Under the pieces are notes generated by a model, which made no database searches, was not told the DNA's origin, and worked only from the letters and a program-made list of their open reading frames with translations. DNA of 64,000 bases, from positions 7,754,235 to 7,818,234 of the forward strand of contig CM046345.1 of assembly GCA_025403435.1 (NCBI GenBank), given 5' to 3'. This stretch comes from Artocarpus heterophyllus (lineage: Eukaryota > Streptophyta > Magnoliopsida > Rosales > Moraceae). The first letter of the stretch is position 1, and each line of letters starts with the position of its first letter. The translations under genes were made by a program, and so were the position numbers. Positions 44,985 to 59,213 of the stretch are shown here, one piece after another.

Positions 44985-46836
44985 AGGAAACGAAGAGAAA
45001 GAAACACCAAAAAAAAAAAAAAAAGCAAAAGAAGCAAAGATGATTACAGAAACTTTCTATTTGTTCAATAAAATGCAAAGTTCCACTTAAGATTTTCAAG
45101 AATATTACATTCCTCCATTATGTTTTCTAAGTAATATTAAAAAAAAAAACTCCAATCTAACATCGATTCGTTGAAAGAGACCCTTAAGATTTTTCTAAAT
45201 GGTGAAAATCTCTATTGATTTTAAGCAAACACGCTAGAAGAGAGATTTTTAATGTGATTTATTTTTTTTAAAGGAGGAAAATGTTACAAAATTTATGAAA
45301 ACACGATGTGAAATGTATATAAATACAATACCGGGAAAGTTCTTGAAATTAAACAAAAAGAATAGTTGACAATTGTAGCATAAAGATACAACAAAGGAAA
45401 AAAAAAAAGGACCGAAAATACCAAAAGCAAAAAAACAGCAACCAAGAAACGACAGAAACATTTTAAAAACGAAGACAACTAGAAAACGACAGCTAATGGA
45501 ACCTCCCATCCCAACCTAAGGTTAATTGCCAATTGCTTGCACACAACGAAAGAGTTCCACAAAATGTATCCTTTTTTTTTCAAAATTAATTATGTGGGGG
45601 ACCTAAGAAAATGAAGGGAAAAAAAAATCAAAATACAAAAAAAGAGTAGTATTTTTTTAAAATAAAAAAAAACAGTTGTCCGTGACTCAAAGATTTTTTA
45701 TCATGAAGCATGAGAAATAGTAGTTGTTCTGTTGTTGTTGAGTCTTTTCCAAGCAAATTGAAACAAGGAATCTTTCTTTTTCGGTTGATAGACCCTATCC
45801 AAAAACGATGAAAACAGTTTGTTTAAAATTAAAAAAGCATGGAACAAATTAATTAAATTAGTCTCTTCTGAGTCAGCACTTTTTCAAAAGTAAAAGATGT
45901 ATTTATTCCTTGTGTCACACTACTATGTTTGACCCCTCTTTTTTATAGCAATTGGGAAGTAGATTTATTCAAAGAGGATAATCCATTTTGATATTTAGGT
46001 TAGCTTTTAGGAGAATTTTGTGGTTAGGAAACACAATTTTGAGTTAGATCATCGCGTTAAATTTTTATCAAGTAATAAAAAAAATATGATATTTATTATT
46101 AACAATATGACGGTTTAAAGTATATCTCATTAATATGTTAAATTTTTTTCATACCCTATTATAAAATTCTTCCACTTTTTGAGATTACCCTTTTTCTTGT
46201 TGGATTTTCTTTATAAAATTAGAGCGGAACCTTTTTTTTTTTTTTGTGCTTTTTCTTTCTACTTTTCCTTTTTGATGATTTTGTTAATCTGTAAAGAACT
46301 TTCAGAATATTGCAAATGGATTTTGAACTATGAATGCATTCTCTTTGTGGGAATCTAAAAGTACAAATTTGACTGATCCAACTTAGGTTAGGGAACATTA
46401 TGCCAATAAGATCATAACTTAGTGGCCTTGATTTATGTCTAAATTTATAAAAGAGCTGCGTCTATCTAACACATATCAAAAAAGGTATTACAACAGGAAA
46501 ACAATTCTTAGAAAATGCAAAAAAAAAAAAGAAAAAGGAATAGCATCCCTTTTTGTGAATATTGATGCCCACAAGTTGATTTTTAAACCTCAATTATGTG
46601 TGTATAAATATACATATAATTATATATAGACATGCATGAACTTTGCCCTTTTGATTCCCCAAGAAGAATTACCAAATGTAGAAATACTTTCAAACTCAAA
46701 AACTAACATTATTCATTAATTATTATAAGTTAGAATAGTGAGATTACTTTAGAATGAGAATAAAACTTTGTGGATGGTAATAATAGTGAAAGCTAGTGGC
46801 ATGATCTTTGGCAGAATCCTCCACCCTACAACTTAC

Positions 46837-46874
<38 letters not shown>

Positions 46875-47222
46875 GGAGAAAGAGAGAAAATAGAGTTTAT
46901 GTTCTAAGAAAGCAAATATGGAGAAAAAGGATCTCTCACTATGAATATGTTTGGAATTTTTGTATAATTACAAACTATGCCATTCCTGAGGGGAATGCTT
47001 GTATGAACAAACTAATTTCTAAGAATGTTGCTTTTTCTTGTACAAATTATCTTTATGTGTCATCCAAAACTTAAATGTAACAAATAAATGTATTCTATAA
47101 ACTTGTTTTCAAGGCATGGATCTTGTAATCCTCAAAATATGATCTCTAATCTGTCTCTGCTCTCTCTTCTTCTTCCAAAAGAATATTTTTATAACAATTT
47201 CTTCATGAATTGTCCAAAATAA
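44985..47222. other. Intergenic AT-rich DNA
   Basis: Homopolymer-rich sequence with no gene or clear element. 45000-45500 is A-rich with scattered aaacgacag-type short repeats. Short frames at 45249-45509, 46435-46629 and 46808-47074 show no family signal. Confidence 0.45.
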
Positions 47223-48244
47223 TTACTTCTCACATCGGTAAGAATCAGGATACCTTGTTGAGTAGACATGGTGTTTCAGCTTTATTACGAGAGCAAAAAT
47301 TCCATAGCATGGGATATGCATTAGAGCGACCGAAAAGTACCTTCAAATTCCATTTCAATCAAAAAAAAAAATGTCAACTTAATTGCTGAACCATGTCTAA
47401 ATGAACCAATAATAATAAAAGAAATTGGGTAGTTTTTTTTTTTTTTTTTTTTTTTGCTTGAAGAGAAAATAGAAAAAAAAAAAAAGTGCTAAATCAACTT
47501 TTTTTTTGGTTTCTTTTTTTTTTTTTTTGGTTGACACCACTCACCATAATGGAGCATATGAAGATGACAAGTCAAGGAATGGATATGGCCACCTGATTTT
47601 CAAACGACACCAAAATAAATAAATAAATAAAAATTCAGCAACATATAATATGGATAAATTGAACCTTTTTTTTTTTTTGGGGGTGAAGAAATGCTAAAAG
47701 GGTTCATGTTTTTACCAAAGTTTTACGCAGGCATGAACAATCCACTGGAAGACTACGTAGACGACTGTCCATAGGAAGAAGTATCCGATTCGGAACCACG
47801 GAAATCGCTGAAAATCAAAGATAAAAATCAAGCTTAATTTGTGTAATTAACAACAAGAACTAGAATTAATCTAATGGTTGAAATGATTAATTAATAGTTA
47901 AGTCAAGTCATCAACTAACCAAGCAATTCAAAGCTGACTCGCCAAGCAGGAAAATGGCATTGATTGTGTGCATGTTAATGATCAGCTGCAATAAGAAATA
48001 TTAATCATGTTTAGAATAACATAATGATCCATGACTAAGTGAAGAAAATTTTAGAGAAAGACAGAAAGATGGTTACTAATAATTTTATCTAGATTTTTTT
48101 TTTTTTCTAGAGGGTTGAGTTAAGTTAAAATTTAAAAGTGATACAATATAATTAGAAGTAAAAATTTAGTGTGTCAATGTAAATTTTTAACAACATTTTG
48201 TGTAAAATATAGAATTACAAAATTTTGAGGGGGCAAAGTATAAA

Positions 48245-48276
<32 letters not shown>

Positions 48277-50285
48277 AAACTTGAAGGTATAATTGAAACC
48301 TTTTAAAACATATAGCATAATTTTTAGGAATTAGAAAATTTTAGAGGGGCAAAACAAGAAAAATATGGTAAAATAACTAATTTTTTAAGAGAATAGATAA
48401 AGGCTAAATAGGAAGATGTATCTAAAGCATAATTAGCATGTGAAAATTGAAATAAGGGAAAATTTGAGAATTATTAGGTATATTATTCCAAAGATATTAA
48501 ATAGGTGGTCCCCATACAACAATAATTAAAAATTATTTTTATGAATAATAGAAATTATTATTATTTTCAGTTATGAGACTCTAACGTCAATAATTTACTA
48601 CGAGTGGTTATAGAATGCACTCTCATGACTGCTAGCAACTGCTATAATTTTTAGAAGAATATGATGTGACAATGACAAAATAAATCTTTGAAAAACTTTT
48701 TTTAAATGTTATAAAAAAATTAATATCAAATAACAATTTTGATTCAGATGGACTAATGCCACTTGAAATTCACTTAAAAAAAGGGTACAATGGGGATAAA
48801 TATGCATAGGTTTGAAATCAATATATCTATATATATATATATATATGTATGTATATAAGATAAGAAATGTTACTTACAAAGTTTAAGTTGTAATCTTTGA
48901 TGGTAAGAAATGGAACTATGATGAACCAAAAGACACAATCTGTGAGCACAACAGCACCTGCATTCATCTGTTTACCATAATAAACAGAAAAAAAAAAAAG
49001 GAAAAAATTCACTTTAAGGACAGTAAAACATGAAATTCACAGAGAAAACACCTGAATTTTTCCTTAATTTACCTGAAAAATTATTTGGAAGATATAACTC
49101 AAAACTCCGGCGGGTTGGCGGGCTTTATGTCCTCCTGCATTGGGGCCTCCTAAGTTCTTTCCTGATCTGCCGGATAATACAAGAGCAGGAGTCATGCAAG
49201 TCCCTTGCTCTGCATCTAATTCCACACTGTCAACTTTGTCACCACCGGCTTTCTTGTGATAACGGTAGCAGCCGCGCATCGACAGCAACGATCCGAGCTA
49301 CACCGGAGAAATCAAGAGAAGAAAAAAACACATACATGAACAAGAAATGGATTCAATAAAAGCAGAGGATGAATCAATTAATAATAAGAAGTCCCTTTGA
49401 AGCTTTAATAACTTACCCCAAAATAAATGGTAACCAATGTGAAAGTCCACCTGCCCCAAAAATCTGCCGTTAGTTTCTATGAAAAGATTTCTTAGACACA
49501 TTATTCACTAATAATCAGCCTAAATATCATCACAAAAGTTTCATGTCATCAATACTTTTCTTAATATTGCTTTTAATTGCAAAATACAAATACAAATACT
49601 CAACTGTATGATTTTTTTTTTGTTCATTTATTTCATTTTTGTAACTCTTATGAAAAAATAAAATAAAATAAAATAAAATAAAATCTGGGGTTTTCATTAT
49701 TCATTGTCCCACAAATGCATCTATGATGAAACAAAAGATTGACACCAAAAAAAAGTTTTTAATCAGATTTTGAAGAGAAGAATGTCAAACATATAATTAA
49801 ATTAGCCACAACTTTGCCAATTAAAGCATAATTATGCAAAGAAAAAGAATAAAAAATGAAAAGGGGTCAATAATTGCTTACTGAGTGTAGTAGTAAAAAA
49901 TGGCTCCTCCATCCACGGAAGCGGTGATGATGAGAAGCACCAAGAGCAGAAAGAAAGCAACCAGCCTGAAAGCCAGCAGCCAAGCAGGGTGGATATTTTT
50001 CAAACATGGCTTCCATGTTTCATCATCATACAACACTCCAGCAGCCGCCGCCGCCGACGACGACGACGATGTTTCTTCCAGGGCTTCTCCCCCAGCATTA
50101 CTACGTCGTTTCGAATTTCGGAAGCCTTCAAATTTCAGTATAAGAAGGATTGCCAATGTCATTGTGAGTAACACCCAAATGGCACAAAGCAAGACCCTCC
50201 AGTTCAGCCAGTAACTCGAAGCGGTCGTGTCGCCGGTCATGATTGGCTGCCAAGAACTACCTGATGATCCTGTTAGAAAACTCAT
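47223..50285 (-). CDS. Plant multi-pass membrane protein (At1g70505/At3g27770-like)
   Basis: Exons 50285-49882, 49450-49417, 49297-49073, 48967-48878, 47985-47920, 47807-47716, 47592-47545 and 47340-47223 total 1077 nt (358 aa), and every junction keeps frame. The start is the Met before [13 protein letters not shown]; upstream in-frame Mets belong to a low-complexity leader. Order: [14 protein letters not shown]1 ([20 protein letters not shown]), a Ser/Ala-rich cytosolic-like loop, [39 protein letters not shown], a polar loop of about 60 residues, then helices around [53 protein letters not shown], and [19 protein letters not shown] leading to the last helix. This matches a plant and animal family of uncharacterised membrane proteins related to Drosophila Rolling pebbles/'rolling stone'-type proteins. 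No enzymatic motif is seen; function unknown. Confidence 0.9.
48251..48274. repeat. (AT)n microsatellite in an intron
   Basis: Uninterrupted AT dinucleotides within intron 4 of the membrane-protein gene. A second AT tract lies at 48827-48846 in the same intron. Confidence 0.9.
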
Positions 50286-51993
50286 GACTGTTAAATTCTT
50301 TTTCTTTTTTTTTTTTTGCCTCAAATTCTTTGGTACTAAGATGATCTGGGGTAAATTTGGCACTTTGCTCCAATGTCTCAAAAGGGGGAAAAAAATTAAG
50401 AATTGGGGGGACTTAAGAGGAAAAGAGAGAGACAAAAATACACAATCTTTACAGGACCAAAGAATGAAAGAATTGAAACAACAAAAACAAACTTTTAGTT
50501 TTGGTTTGATTTCTATATAGTAGTATAACCAGAAACCTCCAAAAATTTAATGAAAAACTTTGAACATGGAAGGTGAAAATCTTTACAAATGTGATGAACC
50601 CAGAAAGCAAGAATGATTTTTTTTTTTTTTTTTTTGGAAAAATTGATAAAATAGCTTGAAAAGTTTATTGTAGTCTTGTACAGTACAGAATCAGGACAGA
50701 GGAAATTTTGAGAATATAAAAGCAAAGGAACAAGTTTGGTTGCAAAAAGTAAAATCTTTATTAATGCTAAACTTAATGGAAGCCCAATTCAAGAAATATC
50801 TGAGCAGAGAAATGCTACAAAAAACTAGTAATGTGGGGTAAAACAGGTCACATTTAAGAGGAGGTTGATTGGGAAGGTCTAATGAGTAGTGGGGTTTTTT
50901 TTTTTCCTTTCTTTTTTTTTCTTTCTATATAAGAGCTGAAGAAGATTTGAATCCAATTGATCAGAAGCTGAGAAACAACCCCATGTCTTATTTCACTGCG
51001 TTAATGCCTGAAGACTATTGGATTCCAAACTTTAGGATGTCTTTTTTCACACAGAAAGATTAAAACCGACCTTTTTTTTTCATTAAATACAATAAATAAA
51101 TAAACAATTAATTAATTATATTCATGGAAGAAAAAAGAAGCAGCTAATAAACTCTAAGCAAAGGAAAGGTTGATACTTACAAGGGAAAGCAAAATGGAAA
51201 ATTGAAATGTGGTGGTGGAGTATGAGAGGAGGACAGAGATGCTTTGCTTTTTTGCTTCTTTCCCTTGAAGAGAAAAACTATTAGCTATCTAGAGAGACAA
51301 AGAAGAGAGAGAGAGAGGAAGAGAAGAGGGGATAATGAATCATAAAAGGGATGTTATGCTTTGAGCATAAGCTTCTTCTCTCTTTTTTTTTTTTTTTTCA
51401 ATTTTCTTTCTTAGTATTATTATGCCAAGAAGATTCTTAAAAGAAAGAGAGAGACCACAGTTTCTCATCAGTCTCAATCTCCAAATTTCCATGCAAATAT
51501 AAAAAAAAAAAAAAAAAAAATCCCTGAGACGGATGGGACACAAATATTGCATGCCTTTGTCACCCTTTCTTGGATAACAATCTTTATATTATTATTTTTT
51601 TTATCTTTTATTTTGGGTTTTAGCTTGTGTCTTTGTTTTTCGATACTGCAAAACACAAAAAACAAGAGAGTGGGCCAGAGAAAAGAACAACCGCGTTAAT
51701 TTGTGTTTTATTTTGGATTTATTACTATTATTATTATTATTATTATTATGATTATTATTATTATTTTGTTCAAGGAAGATGCTGTTGGAGTACAAGAATG
51801 GTTTTTGGGTGCCGTGAACTGCTCCTTCCAACAAAGGAACAAAGCGATTGCCAAGGCAAAGTAATGTTTATACCATGTGTTTTATGTTATGTGCCTGTCT
51901 ACAGTTTAACGGTGGGACCCAAAAATGGAAAAACATGACCTGGAACTTTGCCACTTTGTGCCATGATTCATCAATCAACGGGGGAAATATGGT

Positions 51994-52024
<31 letters not shown>

Positions 52025-53736
52025 GATGGGATAAGAATTAAAAGAAGTAAGAATCAATTGGAAAAATGTGGCCTTAACATTCATTAGGTGACCTAAAAAA
52101 AATTAAGAATTGTCACCTTGTAATAGTCACTGAATCCCACATGTCAAACTGTCACATTTGGGTGCGTTATTCTTTACAGAATGAATGAAATGGAATGCAA
52201 ATGGGACAAAATCCATGATGTTCATTGCCAAAAAAAAGTTTAGAAGAGTAATGTTGTGATTTAAAGTCCAAAATTTCCCGTTTAGCTTATAGGTCTAAAC
52301 ATTTTTAGTATAATATCTTTTCTCTTGAAAATTTGATTATTTTTTTTAATCTGTTAACCAAACGGGTAAAATTGGTCTTACTACAATCACAACCATATAT
52401 CCTTGATAAATATGACTATATTTTTAGTATATATGTATTAGAAAACAACATGGCACAATATATTAGGATCAAACAATATCTAAATGAAAAGAAGCATAAA
52501 ACATTCATTTTAAGGAGAATTTTGCAATGTATATTTAAATACCCTAGAGCAAAGTTCCATATTCTTATCAAATTTGATTAAATTGTCCTAAATATTTAAT
52601 CTAATATAGTATGATGTGACATAATCTAACAGTTCAAAGTCTCATTTCACAAATCCTGATATTTTCTCATATATATGGCAAATATTTTTTCTAAATTTAA
52701 AAACATAAAAAAGGGTGATTGAACTCTTATCATGAAATCATGTCAAAATGATGTTAAAGTTGTATTATTTTTAGCTATAATGTCCTAGAGCAAAGTTCCA
52801 TTTTCTTATCAAATTTCATAAACAAAGAATTCTTCTAAAATTAAAAAAAAATTAAAAGAGTGATTGAACTCAACTCTTATCTTTTTCATGTCAAAATGAT
52901 GCTAAAGTTGTATTATTTTTAGTACTCAAATTGATTTATTAATCAAGAAAATCAGGGGAATTGTGGGACCAGATAGGCCTTATCGAGTTCTGCAATTACC
53001 GTCTTTTTGCATGGCTGTCTTGTTAGAACTGATTTGGAGCATGATTGGTCAACGGTCGTTTTTACAAGTTAAAAGCAAATCATCATTTTTTTTTTTTTTT
53101 ATAAAATTAATTTTTTAGCTTTCAGTTAAAGCATGATGGGCCTTGAAAACTGGGACCCACGCGTGACCACCGCCTTGACTTGTTGGTCACACCTTGCTTT
53201 GCCTGTACACTTGCACACATGAAACCTCCTCCCAAAAATTCCTAACGAATTTACTTAAATATAATATTTCGCAACTAACGGTGAATCTGGGAAATATTAA
53301 GGGGATGGCGGATTTTAGGCCATCCTTTTTAATAAATGATAGAACTTTTGTTTTTTACCATAAATAGTCAAAATTATATAGAAAAACGATATTTTTTAAC
53401 TGCAATTAATCAGTAATAAATAAACCATAATTTATCACTGACGAAGCTATTTAACTAATAATTATCATTGATAAATCGGTGAATTCTTGATTAAAAACTA
53501 ATAAATATTAGACTATCAAATTAATTTGTGATAAATCATTAAGTTAAGTAATAAACTACAAATCAGGATGGTGAGATAAAGTAAACTATAAAATGGCCAA
53601 GATATCGCTTGTGTCGGATCCAAAACGAGTAAAAGGGCCTACTGTTTCAAAAACGTTTATTTGCTAGAAATATTGTATCAAAAAAGTTGGAACATAAGAG
53701 GTCACCGACTTCAATGGCTTATATATATATAAATAA

Positions 53737-53780
<44 letters not shown>

Positions 53781-54111
53781 AACTTTGATTGTATCCAAAT
53801 TCTGAACCAAAGGAAATAAAAAGAGAGAGAGAGAGAGAGCGTATAGAAAAGTTAAATGAAAAAGACCCAATATTTTATTTATTTATTTATTTATTTGAAA
53901 TACACCGTAAAGCAGAGTTCAACAAGGTCATATATTTGTTTGGTCATCGTCCATGCGCTGGAAAGTCGTGAACCCAAGAAAAAAACACAACAAATAACCC
54001 AAAGTGATGCTCCATTTGAGACGGTGACAAACTTGGGAACCAAGACAAGACACAAAACTTTTCCACTACGCCACAAGTTAGTTGCTTGAGGGCTGAGGTA
54101 AACTAGCTCAT
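50286..54111. other. Upstream region and AT-rich spacer
   Basis: 5' region of the membrane-protein gene, then repeat-poor AT-rich DNA. It contains poly-T/poly-A tracts, (TTA)n at 51717-51766, (GA)n at 51994-52021, (AT)n at 53735-53778, (GA)n at 53822-53839 and (TTTA)n at 53874-53897. A plus-strand TATA-like ctatataag at 50925 precedes a 26-codon frame. No recognisable gene. Confidence 0.5.
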
Positions 54112-54267
54112 AGGGTATTTGGTAGGGTGATTAAAACTATTGATTAGAATACTTTTTACTGTAACATATGAGAGGTTTATACTGTAACGATTTTTTTGTT
54201 GTTATGATAGTATGTGAGAGCTTTATACTACTGAGAAAGTGGTCCAAACCATAACTACCAAACATCC
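54112..54267. mobile_element. MITE, GGGTGTTTGG family
   Basis: Starts agggtatttggtagggtg, contains tgtaacatatgagaggttta and agtatgtgagagctttatac, and ends ctaccaaacatcc. Confidence 0.75.
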
Positions 54268-54471
54268 TTTAAACAAGTTGGCAGTTATGCACGCAAATTC
54301 TCTTCTTCTTTTGACCGGTGACTAGTAGGCTTTTGAGAGTTTAGGGGCTCAACTAATCTTGTGTTTGATTAGTCGGGAGTCTTTAAAGTTTGATTAATGG
54401 AGAAATTAAGATTGGATTAGTAGGTTAAGAAGTTTAATTAATTTTGCCTACATATGATGAGTTTGATGTTA

Positions 54472-54612
54472 GGGTGTCTAGGAAAACAGTTAGAACTTAA
54501 ATCGTTGGTTTGAAAACTATAGCATGTGAGAGTTTTACACGGTAGTATCTTGTTTTACTATAGCTGCTGAGAGTTTTACACAATTTACTGGTTTCAACCA
54601 AAATGCCAAACA
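54472..54612. mobile_element. Degenerate MITE, GGGTGTTTGG family
   Basis: Starts gggtgtctagg, contains atagcatgtgagagttttac and tgctgagagttttacac, and ends atgccaaacaaaaa. Only about 200 bp from the previous copy. Confidence 0.65.
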
Positions 54613-56328
54613 AAAACATAATTTTGAGAACGTAATTATTTTGGTATGAACACTGTTATTTTACTATTTTTAACCATCAAATTTTATTAATCTTACCTAC
54701 TTTTTGTTTGGATATAGTTGTAGAAGATTCTTATGGTAGAGAAGGTAATTTTACTTTGTTGGTAGAGTAGGGTGTTGATCCGTTGGATTAAGAATTTAAC
54801 GGTCTGGTATGTTATTGTCCATGTTAAAAATTTACAACACGCGATACATAATTGCTTTTACTAGTAGATTAAATCATTAAAAAATTAATTCGACAGTTAA
54901 AACACCCGTGATCAAAATTGCATTATCCACCATAAAAAATGCCATAGTTTTAATGTAATATGATGATCTAAAGCTTCACTTTTTTTATACTTCATCATAA
55001 AATCAGACTAAATATTATTCAGCTAACATTAATAATTTTTTTAAAAATAGATCTCCTATAAAAAAGAATGTCTAGAAATAAAAAAAGTACGTATCCATGC
55101 CTGTTCTTTGCTTTAATTAAATCTGAAAATTGTTAAAAAAATGGTAAAAATCAGCTAAAAAACAAAAAATATAATCAGGTGATGATCAATTGAAGCGAGA
55201 CAAGTAATATGGGAAAATGAATATCATTTTTTTCAAACTTTATTATGAATGTAAAAACATTTTTTGTCCCCCCCCCCAAAAAAAAAAGGCCTATTTGTCT
55301 AGTACGGAAGTAGTTAGATATCGACAAAAGCATGAACAACCAACAAATAAATGGAGGAAAAACTCAACCATAAAGATATCTTAAGTTAAAACTTAAAACC
55401 CAGTTAGGTGGGGATTCCAAAAGCTGATCATAACACACTTTTTTTGATCAGTTGACCACGAAGGAATAGTGAAGTGGGTTTCTTTTGTTTTGAAAAAAAA
55501 AAATCCATTTATTCGGAAAAAGAAAAGAAAATTAAGAAAAATAAAATCCTACCCTATATTTTTATATGCATATATTCCATTCTTAATGCTCATTAAATTT
55601 ATTGCATTAAAAAACTTTTTTCTCATGAGAATTTTGACGTGCATAATAGATGCCTGAGATGCAAAATGTATTGGATTGTTTTATCTTTTTTACCTTAAAT
55701 TAGGATCATTTGAAAATTGAACCCTAATTTGGGATGGTCATAAATGTATACCATTAAATTGTACCATGTAAATATTGACCTTTTCTTGGACGAATTTGAA
55801 CAAGAAAATGACCAACATACTCTTGAAAGTGAGAAAATCAATGAAAAAAGTTATAAAAATCTATAAATAAAAAAATTTGTTTGTGTTTTTTCCCCTCTTT
55901 TTAGGGTATTTTGATCATTTCTGCAGTCAAATTAAATACTAGGATTGAAAATCAATGGTATAATTTTGAATAACCTCAAAATGCAGAGGATAAAAAGCTT
56001 AAGTATAATATATATGATAAACAATAAGCACATATGTGGAGAGAAAGAAAGAGAGAGGACCTATATACGCAATGTCATGTTTGTTTTGCTGGTGGGCCCA
56101 AGATATTGTTGCTGAAAGAGTACCTTTCTGTGCTAATGATAGCTCTCTGAGCTAATTCCAAGCGGCTAAATTTGAAGTTGATTAAAATGAAAAAAAACAA
56201 AAAAAGAAAATTAAGGGAATAGAAGTGGGTGGAGAAGCTTCTTATAAACGGCAATGAAGCTAAGGATAAAGTGGCTTGACATGCATTTTGTTTCCACATT
56301 GATTTACGCAACGGAATGCGCAGAGCAT
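54613..56328. other. AT-rich spacer
   Basis: No gene or clear element is seen. There is a C9 homopolymer at 55268-55276 and several A/T runs. Confidence 0.45.
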
Positions 56329-56926
56329 GAGGATGTCAAGAGTTTTGTGTTTTAATACGCATGCATATGCACACACACATATATATATAACAACACATAT
56401 ATGTATAATTATATACATTTATATATGTATATGTGTGAGCGTGATAAACGGCAAAATGTGATGGAGGAATAGAAAATTGAGGAGTATACGATTATATATA
56501 TATATATATAATATGTATACATATACATATTGAGGATGTCACACATAAAATTGAAGATGTCAAGAGTTTTGTGTTTTAATATGCATACATATATACACAC
56601 ATATATGTATAATTATATACATTTATATATGCATATGTGTGAGCGTGATAAACGGCAAAATGTGATCAAGGAATAGAAAATTGAGGAGTATACGATTATA
56701 TATATATATATATATAATATGTATACATATACACATTGAGGATGTCACACATAAAATTGAGGATGTCAAGAGTTTTGTGTTTTAATATGCATACATATAC
56801 ACACACACACATATATATATATAACAACACATATATGTATAATTATATACATTTATATATGTATATGTGTGAGCGTGATAAACGGCAAAATGTGATCGAG
56901 GAATAGAAAATTGAGGATTATACGAT
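56329..56926. repeat. Three-copy minisatellite, unit about 206-224 bp
   Basis: Units start at 56329, about 56553 and about 56759 with gaggatgtcaagagttttgtg. Each contains TA/CA-rich tracts, then gtgagcgtgataaacggcaaa and gaatagaaaattgagga. Length differences come from the TA tracts. Identity between units is high, suggesting recent expansion. Confidence 0.9.
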
Positions 56927-59213
56927 TATGACTCAGCAAAAGAAACAAAAAGGAATGAGTATTGGACTATGCATATTGAAAACAATAAAGAGTAAGATTC
57001 CCAAAGACGTGACTATGTCATTTTCTGTTTTAAAAAATCATAAAAAAATTGTGTTCTTTTCTTTGAACAGAAAATTGTGTCCTTTTTTAGTTTATTTCTT
57101 TTTGTGAAAACAAATTCACTTTTAAAGTGTAAATTCTTGAAAATTAAACATTTACTTAATATATAGACTGTAACACAGACATGCAAGTTTTAGAAAAGAC
57201 GGGAATTATATTATAAAAAAATTTAAAACAGGATTATTGTTTTAATAGAATGAAAGGAGAAGTAACTATAATTCGGTTAATTCATATTGTAATACAAATT
57301 GCCAGGCTTGTTCATTAACAAAAATTAGGAAAAAAAATTGTTAGGCGGAGTAATAAATTGGTATATTTAGCATATTTTTGTCCAATAATTTTTTGTACTT
57401 TCTTTTGTATAATCTTGTGTTTCTTGTTCCTACGTCTGATGGGGTAAACGTGTACTTAATATATGTAGTGGCTCTAGCTTATTATTTGCACTTTGCACCA
57501 AAGTTAAACTCATTACCAAAAGCCAAGGAGTGGGAATGTTTATTCAAGAGTTTAACTAGCCGATTTCCAAAAAGAAAAAAAAAAAAAAGCCAAGAAAAAA
57601 AAAAAGAAGAAAAAAACAACTCGTGAATATTATGCAACCAAGAATTACAATAGGAGTACCCATCTTTATCACTGAATTGTCATCGGCACAAGATCAAAAA
57701 GTAAGCAATCATCTTCGTATAATACGGAAACATAAAAGATAATGAGGGCCCTAATGTTAGGACATGCATCCTGTCTTTACCGATAGGTCTTGTTATTTTA
57801 ACCATTGGATCGATATTTTAACAGTCTGATTTGTAATTAAACAGGTTAAAATTTTTTAACAAGTGATGCAAAACTGTTTTCAATCATAAATTAAATTATT
57901 GATTAATCCGATGATTAAAATGATTCAATTTACGGGTAACATCAAAATGATTGTCCTAACTTATCCTGCCGTAAGTTTTGTTGAGAGAAAAACATTCTTC
58001 TTCTTCTTCTTCTTTTAGGGAAGAAAAAACAAACTTGATTTTGCTGACATGCTCTTCATTTTCTCATGATTTTAAAAGAGAGACTTAAGGGGAGGAAAAG
58101 TTTCAAATGAATAAATGGACTAAGAAACAGAAGAAAGATTGGAATGAATTGAAAATTATTTTCCACCATAAGTAATAATAACCAATCTTACTGGTTTCTA
58201 TTTAAAAAGAAAACAACTTCTAACTCGAGCCAAAATGTGAAGATGAAGTTCTTACTTGATCTCAACTAAAGGACTCCGGGTAAGGGTAGCCTATTATAAT
58301 CCAAACATCCAACAAAATGATATTACACATATTCCACGAGATATAATGTCAAACCCCAAACTAGTTGGTCCTAATAGGAGGAGAGGATGAAGACTTTTTT
58401 CCTCTCTTTTGTTGTCAAACACTTATCATTTTAAGAGACTCGCAGTATGGACAGTTATCAAGGCTTTTTACATATACTCTACAAAATTAAGGCTAGGATT
58501 GGTTTATGTCAAAAAAAAATAATTGTAGAGAATATTACAGCACATCATCTTATTATGTTTAATATACCAAACATACCCTCAGTTTTTCCTTTAAAAGAAG
58601 TCACAACAAAATCACTTATTCTTGTGATTTGAAAAAAAAAAAAAACAAAAAAACAAAAAAAAGGAGTAAAAACCAGATGTGTGTGTTGCCCACGGTCGGA
58701 TGTTGATTGCCAGTGGTGGATAGTGTTGGACAGTGAAAGAGAAGTGGGAAACAGAGAGGGGAAGAATGAAACGATAAGCCTATTCTGATTAATTACAAAG
58801 GGGTCAAATTGTCTTCACAAATGACACGTTTAAAAACCATAATTCATGGTGGCATTCAATTGTGTGTGGCAATTATCAATCCAGCATTGTCATTCGTGGC
58901 AAAAGGTATAATTATCTCCAGTTTCTCAATCTTCATCAAGTTTCTCTAAACCATTTTTATATACCAGATCCCCTTTGTTAGAATTTCTGCTAAAAGTAAA
59001 CCCAAAAAAAGGGCTAAAGTGTGATCACGTAGTATTTTTCCATTTGTTGTTAATAGTTGACAGAAAATCCTAATAGAATGACCATATAATCATATTTCCC
59101 CCTCTCCTCCTATCTATTTTTAATAAAACTTATAGAAAGGGCTAAATAGGATTAATTTAAAATTTAGATAGCAAAATGGGAGTTTTTAAAATTCAAGGAT
59201 TAAACTGGGAGAA
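56927..59213. other. AT-rich spacer
   Basis: No gene is seen. 58630-58670 is A-rich; a short less AT-rich stretch at 58680-58770 has no recognisable product. Confidence 0.45.
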
